Source of the DNA: Deinococcus hopiensis KR-140
GTDB lineage: Bacteria; Deinococcota; Deinococci; Deinococcales; Deinococcaceae
Assembly: GCF_900176165.1 (NCBI RefSeq)
Contig: NZ_FWWU01000002.1
Coordinates: 192,688-256,687, forward strand
Length of the DNA stretch: 64,000 bases
Direction of reading: 5' to 3'
Of the stretch, positions 58,154 through 64,000 are shown piece after piece. Made by a program: the position numbers and the translations under genes. Numbering within the stretch: position 1 is the first letter of the stretch; every line of letters begins with the position of its first letter. The notes under the pieces are model-generated. The model saw only the letters and a program-made list of their open reading frames with translations, was not told the origin of the DNA and did no database searches.

Positions 58154-59032
58154 ATGCCTCAGGATCCCACAAAGCAGTACCCCGCTCCCCCTTTTCCCCG
58201 TCAGCCCCAGGAAGCGCCGGGTGACACCCACACCATGATTCCCGTGCCGGACCACGGGGAACAGACCTACCGGGGCCATGACCGCCTGGGTGGGCGAAAA
58301 GCCCTGATCACAGGTGGGGACAGTGGCATCGGGCGCGCCGTTGCGATCGCTTTTGCGCGGGAGGGGGCCGACGTGGCCATCAACTACCTTCCGTCCGAGG
58401 AAAACGACGCCCGTGAGGTAATCGCCCTGATCGAAGCGGCTGGGCGCAAAGCCGTCGCGCTCCCCGGGGATCTGACCGACGAGGCGTTCTGCGAGCGGCT
58501 GGTTGCGGACACGGTTCAGGCGCTGGGCGGTCTGGACATCCTGGTCAACAATGCAGGCAAGCAGCAGGCTGTTGAGGCCATCGCTGACCTCACAACGGCG
58601 CAGTTTGACGCCACCTTCCGCACGAACGTCTACGCGACGTTCTGGGTGACCAAGGCCGCCATGCCGCACCTCCCGGCTGGAGCCACCATCATCAACACCG
58701 CTTCTATCCAGGCGTCACAACCCTCCCCCATGCTCCTCGACTACGCCTCGACCAAGGCGGCCATCGTGGCCTTCACCCAGGCGCTGGCGCAACAGGTCGC
58801 GGAGCAGGGCATCCGGGTCAACGCCGTTGCTCCCGGACCTTACTGGACGCCCCTGCAACCCACGGGCGGACAGCCACAGGACAAAATTGAGAAGTTCGGC
58901 AGTGGGACGCCGATGGGGCGTCCAGGTCAGCCAGCAGAGATCGCACCGCTGTACGTCTTTCTGGCCTCGTCCGAGTCGAGTTACAGCACTGGCGGCGTCT
59001 TCGGCAGCACGGGTGGCCTGCTGTTGAGCTGA
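58154..59032 (+). CDS. SDR family oxidoreductase (general stress protein 39/YhdF-like)
   Basis: 292 residues from ATG 58154, with GGAGG at good spacing. Residues 1-35 are a family-specific N-terminus (PTKQYPAPPFPRQPQEAPGD), then GRKALITGGDSGIGRAVAIA (TGxxxGIG), LVNNAGKQQAVEAI, INTASIQASQPSPMLLDYAS and catalytic YASTK. Ending TGGVFGSTGGLLLS matches the VLHxNGG-type C-terminus. The family is found among stress-induced oxidoreductases of Gram-positive bacteria and Deinococcus. It lies next to the DUF2171 gene; both are associated with stress or membrane-protection functions in other bacteria. Confidence 0.88.
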   Translation: MPQDPTKQYPAPPFPRQPQEAPGDTHTMIPVPDHGEQTYRGHDRLGGRKALITGGDSGIGRAVAIAFAREGADVAINYLPSEENDAREVIALIEAAGRKAVALPGDLTDEAFCERLVADTVQALGGLDILVNNAGKQQAVEAIADLTTAQFDATFRTNVYATFWVTKAAMPHLPAGATIINTASIQASQPSPMLLDYASTKAAIVAFTQALAQQVAEQGIRVNAVAPGPYWTPLQPTGGQPQDKIEKFGSGTPMGRPGQPAEIAPLYVFLASSESSYSTGGVFGSTGGLLLS

Positions 59033-59049
59033 TCTTCTGCGGAAGTCGT

Positions 59050-59087
59050 TGAATGCACGAAACCTCAAATACGGTTTCGTGCATTCA
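59050..59087 (+). terminator. Perfect 15-bp hairpin after the SDR gene
   Basis: TGAATGCACGAAACC (59050-59064) is exactly complementary to GGTTTCGTGCATTCA (59073-59087) over an eight-base loop. No T-run follows, so it may act as transcript stabiliser or rho-dependent boundary. Confidence 0.6.
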
Positions 59088-59108
59088 AGATCTACACCGT
59101 CTGGACCC

Positions 59109-59620
59109 ATGACCGCACAGACGACATCATGCGGGTCCCCCAGAAGCTTCTTGGCGTGGTGGTCAGCGGAAGAAATCCGGGGGCAATTCGGCAACGGTCA
59201 CCAGCTGGCCGGCATGGGGCTGCTGGCTTTTCAGTTGAACACGCTGGCCGAGGTAACCGCCACCAATTTTCTCCATCAGACGCGGAGCGCCGACTTTCCC
59301 TCGGAGGACCAGGTGATCGTTGCGGTGGAGCCGGACAGTGACGAACCGGGACAGACGCTGCAAACCCTGGCCTTTTCGGTGGAGCCCGGCACCTTCTACG
59401 CTGTGGCGGCCAGCATCCTTGCGCTGCACAGGCGCTCCCTGTTGTGTGCCCCTCTGACGGGGCGCTGCTGGGTGAGTGGCCGGATCTGGACACCGGCAAG
59501 CAGGGGAGCGGCGTCATCCACCAGATTGAGCGGCCCGCGCCCTTCGCCCTGGACCGTACACGGCGCCGCTTCGCGGCAGGCACGGAAGCGGGCGTGACGG
59601 TTATCTCCCTGGATGGATAA
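59109..59620 (+). pseudogene. Decayed gene of unknown family
   Basis: From ATG 59109 the frame reads WWSAEEIRGQFGNGHQLAGM then LAFQLNTLAEVTATNFLHQT and IVAVEPDSDEPGQTLQTLAF, and at about 59450 it shifts to GALLGEWPDLDTGKQGSGVI then PAPFALDRTRRRFAAGTEAG and VTVISLDG ending at TAA 59618. The second part reads as a plausible C-terminus. I do not recognise the family. One frameshift suffices to explain the break. Confidence 0.45.
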
Positions 59621-59745
59621 ACCCAGCAGTCACCTCAGACCTGCGTCAACCCGGGGAAGGGCAACGGTGATGTGAATGAGGAAGCGGTCGAGCGGCCCGG
59701 AAGCTGCCCCTTCGTCAGGAGCAAAAAACCAGAGTCGACGCTTTG

Positions 59746-60381
59746 CTACCGTCCCCGGCGAGCGAGAAAGGCGATTTCCCGGTCAATCAGGGCCTTGCGG
59801 GCTGCGACGTCCGGCACCATTCCCCGCGCTGCCCAGCGCAGCGCCACGGCCTGGTATCGCCCATCGAGTTCAAATCTCTGGGCTGCCTTCAGGGTCTGCT
59901 CGGCAATATCTCCAAGTTCCGCCGTCAGGGCTGCCAGCGATAGCCGGGAGAATTCGTCTGTGCCGGACCGCGCGGCCCAGAGGTCCTCGTCGCTCGCCGC
60001 TTCCCCCGCGCTGAGCACCCGGCCGAGCGCCTCCGCCCGGCGGGCGCGCTTCTCTTCGCGTTCCAGCGCCTCCGCTTCGGCCGCCGCGCGTGCCGCACGC
60101 GCGGCGGGAAACTCAGGAAAGGCCCGTCCCACATAGGACCGTGATCCCGAATGCCCGAACAAGGCGCGGTAGTCGTCGTCCATGGTCCAGGCTTCGGCGA
60201 GCCCATTCAGAAACGCCCCGTCTGCCCGGGCCGACTCGATCTCCAGGCTGACCCACTGGCCTTTCTTGCCGCCCACCCGCATCGACACCGACGTCACGTG
60301 GGAATCGCTGAACTCCACCGCCATGAACTCGGCCTGACGCCGTCCAACGCGCAAGTGCAGGTGCAGCAGCGGGCAGACCAT
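59746..60381 (-). CDS. Hypothetical protein with charged helical C-terminus
   Basis: 211 residues from ATG 60381 (ATG 60324 is an alternative). The N-terminal 75 residues are beta-rich (EFMAVEFSDSHVTSVSMRVG then GKKGQWVSLEIESARADGAF); the middle is a coil rich in Ala, Arg and Glu (AARAARAAAEAEALEREEKR), then SLAALTAELGDIAEQTLKAA and ARKALIDREIAFLARRGR. There is no known family that I can name. It lies at the leftward end of the tmRNA region, transcribed in the same direction as the tmRNA. Confidence 0.6.
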   Translation of the reverse strand: MVCPLLHLHLRVGRRQAEFMAVEFSDSHVTSVSMRVGGKKGQWVSLEIESARADGAFLNGLAEAWTMDDDYRALFGHSGSRSYVGRAFPEFPAARAARAAAEAEALEREEKRARRAEALGRVLSAGEAASDEDLWAARSGTDEFSRLSLAALTAELGDIAEQTLKAAQRFELDGRYQAVALRWAARGMVPDVAARKALIDREIAFLARRGR

Positions 60382-60560
60382 GCCTTGAGGATACCCGTGA
60401 GTTTCCGCCCCTACCCCTTACTCCTGCCTTTAAGTGGGCCGGCAGTGTGGACCCAGAGCGCAGACCTCAAGGTGCTGGCTGCTCTAAGCGCAGGCACCCC
60501 GCGAACTGGCCTGAACGGTCACCCTCCGGCAGGGAGAGCCGAGACGTACCCGAGACCTAC
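60382..60560. other. Short gap before the decayed gene
   Basis: No feature recognised. Confidence 0.3.
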
Positions 60561-61612
60561 TCAGGGGGGCTTGTCGCCTTTGAAGATGAGCGCCTCTGCT
60601 GCGGGTCACCCGAATCCTGCTGCTCGTGCTGACCTACAGTGGGTCCCGCTACCAGCAGGGTGAACCGGGCAGCGCCAATAACCAGGATGGGTCCATACAG
60701 TCGGAACGTCTGGAGCCGCTTCATGCGTTCGGAGGTCCAGCCACCGTTCGCCTCGGCATCCAGGATGAGGGTCTCCAGGGCAAGCCGCCGGGCCGGCTCG
60801 TTTTATGGCGCGCCCCGCGGAAGGCCGCCACACCGGTCATCAGGGTCTCGGCATGCAGCTCTTCCCGTTCAGTCGCCTGGCCAGGACCTCCCAGTCCTCG
60901 GTGGTGACGGCAAGGTCAATTTGGAGGATCAGGGGATTGCCCGCCAGGGTGATCAGAACTGCCTGGACGATCGGGGCAGCCCTCTGCCTGGCCCTGGAGG
61001 CGACCCCCTAAAGGGTCCTGTACGGCGCCACGCGGGGCACACCGGTCGGACAGCAGGGAGAGTGGAGCGCCTCCCCGATTGCGGCGGCGTCCCCCCTGAG
61101 TACGACGCGAAGATGGCCTGCGCTGCCACGCCCGTCTCCTGAGCATACGGCGAGGACAAGGCTTGGAGGAGCGTGCCCAGTAGTCTGCATAGCAGATAGG
61201 TCACCGGCGCGTGCAACTGCAGGCCTGCAACAGTTCCAACAGCGAAGGCCGGCGCTGAAGGGAGACTGGTGGGGAGCGCGGCCAGCCGGGCCGTGGCCTG
61301 CCAGATCCCCGGAAGGTTGCGCCCCTCGTCCTGGCTCAGTCTGGTCAGCGTCTCTGTGAAGGTCTGCTGCTGGCTCAGGGTCCAGCGGGTGAAGCCGCTC
61401 TGGAGGGGCAGGACGAAGCGCGTCCGGCCGGTATTGAAGCGTCCACCGAAGGCCCAGCGGCCAAGGAAGGGGGTGAGCAGGTCGTGCCTCCGGTGGTGCA
61501 AGTGCCCGCACACCACAGCCTGGGTCTCCCAGCACAGGTCCTTCTGGAGCAGCCGGGGAATCAGAGATCCAAAGCGCTCCGGGTGATGTTCGCGGAGTTC
61601 GTCCCATAGGAG
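60561..61612 (-). pseudogene. Multiply frameshifted gene of unknown function next to tmRNA
   Basis: Pieces in order on the minus strand: VLLWDELREHHPERFGSLIP and RLLQKDLCWETQAVVCGHLH (about 61480-61605), TLSQQQTFTETLTRLSQDEG and IWQATARLAALPTSLPSAPA (about 61230-61390), LLGTLLQALSSPYAQETGVA (about 61120-61180), APIVQAVLITLAGNPLILQI (about 60915-60975), EELHAETLMTGVAAFRGARH (about 60810-60870) and RRLALETLILDAEANGGWTS (about 60720-60790). The stop is TGA at 60561. At least three frameshifts are required. The fold seems mainly helical with a hydrophobic segment. I cannot name it. Confidence 0.4.
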
Positions 61613-61614
61613 AA

Positions 61615-61637
61615 CCCCCAGGCCAAAAGCCTGGGGG
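61615..61637 (-). terminator. Terminator of the tmRNA gene
   Basis: CCCCCAGGCC (61615-61624) and GCCTGGGGG (61629-61637) form a near-perfect hairpin with a four-base loop immediately downstream of the tmRNA 3' end in the leftward direction. A short T-rich stretch follows. Confidence 0.7.
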
Positions 61638-61644
61638 CTGGGGG

Positions 61645-61998
61645 TGGAGATGGGCGGAGTCGAACCGCCGATTCGAAAGTCCCTCCCGGTAGTATCTACG
61701 AGCGTAGTTCGCGGTTTAAATCTCAGTCCTCAGCCGGGCACGAACACTCTGCTTTTGAACCCAGCCCCTTAGTCTCACCTGTGCTCAGGAGCGTCGGCTC
61801 AGGCTAGCCATCTATTCGCAGGTTCGCATCACGCCAATGGCCGGGCTTGATGGTCACCGTTTCACTTAAGCAGCGAGAGCGTAGGTGGTGCTGTTGTTGT
61901 TGCCAATTGAAGGCTTGATCGATGATTTACGAGGCCCACGATCATCCTCGGCTCGCCACGTCCCGTTTGGCTACCCCCGCCGAAACCGGGTCATCCCC
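61645..61998 (-). ncRNA. ssrA: Transfer-messenger RNA (tmRNA)
   Basis: Read leftward it starts GGGGATGACCCGGTTTCGGC (5' acceptor GGGGATG at 61998-61992) and ends with GGCGGTTCGACTCCGCC (T arm) and CATCTCC then A at 61645; GGGGATG pairs with CATCTCC. A tag ORF in the middle (about 61866-61904) reads GNNNSTTYALAA and stops with TAA. The 354-nt length, the two tRNA-like ends and the YALAA tail identify it as tmRNA. The three bases after the discriminator are CCC rather than CCA, so CCA must be added. It rescues stalled ribosomes with SmpB, whose gene is not in the window. Confidence 0.93.
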
Positions 61999-62265
61999 AC
62001 GATCTGTGCCCCAATGAGTCATCCCCAACGGGACACTGAGTGTCCCACACAGGCAGAAAAATACCGAGCTTCCAGTTCAAAAAGCGCGAGTTAAAGGACA
62101 AAGGTTCGGTCAGTGGGGAGATCAGGGCTTATTGAGCGTCGGAGGCAGCAGAAGACGGGCTCCAGATGCTATGCCAAAGCTGCAGAACGCGCAAGCCAGA
62201 AAAAAGGCCATAGCAGAGGGTAAAGTCCGGGTTGGTGCCGAAGGTGGCGGCGTGAAGCGGGAGAT

Positions 62266-62607
62266 TCACCGCTTCACCTCTCTCACCCGGTACTTGTCAA
62301 GCACGCGGACAAGCGTATAGGTGCGGTCAGGTGCATCCGCAGGCGGATTTGAAATCCTATCCACCCGAACCAGCAGGGTGTATTCGTACCCTTCTTCAAA
62401 GGTAAATCCCTGAAGCTCCTCTTTGAAGAAGGTACTGTACAGCGTATTTTCCGGCATGCGGTAGACCCCATAGCATTGTCTGGGCTTGGGTGCCCAGCCG
62501 CGGCACTCCGACAGAGTAGAGCTCGTGCGGAGCGTGAGCTGCTCAGGAGCACCGAACTGGGCGCATCCAGAGAACAGGAGAGCAGCCGCAACAAGCAAGA
62601 GACGCAT
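62266..62607 (-). CDS. Lipoprotein with DUF4377 domain
   Basis: 113 residues from ATG 62607, where a lipoprotein signal (MRLLLVAAALLFSGCAQ) begins; an upstream in-frame ATG at 62688 does not look coding. The lipobox LFSGC places the acylated Cys at residue 15. The mature domain CRGWAPKPRQCYGVYR then ELQGFTFEEGYEYTLLVRVD and NPPADAPDRTYTLVRVLDK matches DUF4377, with two Cys that can pair. Outer-surface or periplasmic role unknown. Isolated gene. Confidence 0.8.
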   Translation of the reverse strand: MRLLLVAAALLFSGCAQFGAPEQLTLRTSSTLSECRGWAPKPRQCYGVYRMPENTLYSTFFKEELQGFTFEEGYEYTLLVRVDRISNPPADAPDRTYTLVRVLDKYRVREVKR

Positions 62608-63108
62608 CTGTCCAGCTTGCCACGTGAAGTCGCCCGATGAGAGCAAATGTGTGCCTATGCCGCCTCTCCCCTGCTTACCGGGCGGCACGCGGGGTTTGGG
62701 AGGGCACTCAACCCGGCGAGAAGTCGCGCTTCAACTTCCGCGGTCTGGTACTTCAGCGTTATGAAGGGGTGGTCGTCCCTCCATTCAAACGCAAATTCAC
62801 GGCCAGGACGCCATGCGCGTGGATCTCATACGTGCCGCCCTGATCGCGACCCCTCACGTTATGCACTTGTCAACGGCTGCGGGAGACAACCGTTATATCA
62901 ACTCGTGTGGCAATTTGAGCTTGAGCCAGAACTTCCAGTAGGGAGGGGTACACGAGGGGGGCTGGCACAGATGAGGCCGACTGCCTGGTAGGAGACCATG
63001 AGGAACGCGGCATGAAGAACACCGTCGTCTTCGGCAAGAAGTAAGGGCAGCGGAGAGGGGATAAACCCTTACGCCCCGTCCAGTTGTGGCTTTTGCTCCT
63101 CGAAGCAA
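62608..63108. other. Intergenic region
   Basis: No gene recognised on either strand; short frames lack motifs. Confidence 0.35.
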
Positions 63109-63990
63109 TTACAGCGCGGGCACTCCAGCATGTTTGGCCTGGCCCTCCGGCTCCACGTGAATGGTCACTTCGCTTCCCGGCATCTGCGTTTCGAGCACCT
63201 GTTCCAGTTCGTCACAGATGGCGTGGGCTGCCTCCACGCTCATGGCTCCGGGAACCACCAGGTGGAAGTCAATGAACGTGACGCTGCCCGCGTGCCGCGT
63301 CCGGAAGTCATGCGCTTCCAGCGCCCCCTCGGCGTGGGTCTGCACCAGGTTTTTGATCTGCTGCTGCACCTCGGCGGGCGCCGCCTCATCCAGCAGGCTG
63401 TTCAGGCTGCCCTGCACCAACCTGTACCCCACCCACAGCACGTAGAGCGCCACCACGATGGCCGCAATGGGGTCCAGGGCATGCCAGCCCGTGAGCTTGA
63501 CCAGTCCCACCCCGACGATTACCCCCACGCTGGTCACCACGTCGCTCAGGAGGTGGTGACCGTCGGCCACCAAGGCGGGTGAGCGCAGGTGTTCACCCGT
63601 GCGCACCAGATACCGGCCATAGCTCCAGTTGAGCAGGGTGGCGACGCTGGACACCACCAGGCCCAGCCCGAGCGCTTCCAGGGGTCTGGGATGCTGCAGC
63701 GCCTGAACGGCAGAAAACATAATCGTCAGGGACGCGACGATGATGAGTACCCCTTCCAGCACGGCGCTGAAATACTCGGCCTTCTGGTGCCCGTAGGGAT
63801 GGTTGTCGTCCGCAGGACGGCTGGCGACCCACAGGGCGGTGATGGCGGCCCCCGCTGCCACCACGTTGATCAGACTTTCCAGGGCGTCGGAGAAGAGGGC
63901 CACGCTGCCCGTGAGCAGGTAGGCTCCACCTTTCAGGGCCACCACAATCACGCTCAATATCAGGCTCAGAACCGCGCTTTTCAATGCCAT
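63109..63990 (-). CDS. Cation diffusion facilitator (CDF) family transporter
   Basis: 293 residues from ATG 63990. Six membrane helices are followed by a cytosolic domain. Helix 2 carries LFSDALESLINVVAA, with the signature SDALES and transport-site Asp; helix 5 carries ADGHHLLSDVVTSVGVIVGV with the matching His/Asp pair. The C-terminal domain (about 205-290) has LVQTHAEGALEAHDFRTRHA and FIDFHLVVPGAMSVEAAHAI then SEVTIHVEPEG with the metal-sensing His residues. It exports divalent metals such as Zn, Fe or Mn by proton antiport. The gene is complete, ten bases from the window edge. Confidence 0.92.
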   Translation of the reverse strand: MALKSAVLSLILSVIVVALKGGAYLLTGSVALFSDALESLINVVAAGAAITALWVASRPADDNHPYGHQKAEYFSAVLEGVLIIVASLTIMFSAVQALQHPRPLEALGLGLVVSSVATLLNWSYGRYLVRTGEHLRSPALVADGHHLLSDVVTSVGVIVGVGLVKLTGWHALDPIAAIVVALYVLWVGYRLVQGSLNSLLDEAAPAEVQQQIKNLVQTHAEGALEAHDFRTRHAGSVTFIDFHLVVPGAMSVEAAHAICDELEQVLETQMPGSEVTIHVEPEGQAKHAGVPAL

Positions 63991-64000
63991 AGGGAAGACC

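Overview
The window looks like a piece of an accessory replicon (plasmid, megaplasmid or chromid) of a Deinococcus or close relative. It is GC-rich. It carries an iteron-type replication origin with its initiator gene, several insertion sequences and many broken genes. The families present (DUF3500, HD-GYP and GGDEF signalling proteins, Thermus/Deinococcus-type minor pilins, a long DEAD-box RNA helicase, a tmRNA with a GN..YALAA-type tag) are common in that phylum. The genus is an inference from protein style and not from a marker gene.

Layout. 1-2.8 kb: a leftward run of secreted proteins (a partial HupE/UreJ-like protein, an EF-hand protein, DUF3500, DUF4397-like). 3.1-3.9 kb: a complete IS6-family element. 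5.0-9.0 kb: a multi-sensor histidine kinase translationally coupled to an HD-GYP response regulator. 9.1-10.4 kb: an IS701-family element with a frameshifted transposase. 10.4-12.2 kb: a decayed stretch with a group II intron domain V-like hairpin and an IS630 relic. 12.4-16.0 kb: a four-gene minor pseudopilin operon closed by a strong terminator. 16.5-17.5 kb: a wrecked IS4-like transposase. 17.7-20.3 kb: a divergent MFS exporter/TetR pair. 20.7-24.6 kb: an LLM-class oxidoreductase, a hydrolase relic, a sugar-epimerase-like protein and a GntR/UTRA regulator. 25.4-28.3 kb: two orphan Rcp1-like receivers, a tRNA 3'-end-like remnant, a second IS630 relic and an OmpR-type regulator. 29.5-31.8 kb: an APH-like protein, then a divergent MerR/carboxymuconolactone-decarboxylase pair sharing a MerR-type promoter. 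32.1-33.4 kb: an IS3-family element with 3-bp target duplication. 34.1-38.1 kb: an SDR/TetR pair over a near-perfect long palindrome, a HEAT-like pseudogene and an LCP cell-wall protein. 39-41.6 kb: relics and one secreted protein. 41.7-43.5 kb: a DEAD-box helicase with terminator. 44.1-46.0 kb: eight iterons and the replication initiator. 47-55 kb: a DinB-fold protein, two membrane GGDEF proteins, a LysR regulator and a secreted repeat protein. 55.9-59.6 kb: a GAF-HD-GYP protein, a frameshifted DUF2171 gene, a stress-type SDR and a decayed gene. 59.7-64 kb: an unknown protein, a decayed gene, a tmRNA, a DUF4377 lipoprotein and a cation diffusion facilitator.

How it works together. Four proteins bear on c-di-GMP (two GGDEF synthases, two HD-GYP phosphodiesterases, no EAL domain seen). 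Together with the kinase and the pseudopilin cassette they suggest an environmental-sensing and surface-behaviour gene set. Several regulator-target pairs are divergent with visible dyads. At least ten genes are broken, many by what looks like a single-base frameshift. This indicates active decay of accessory DNA or, in part, homopolymer errors in the assembly.
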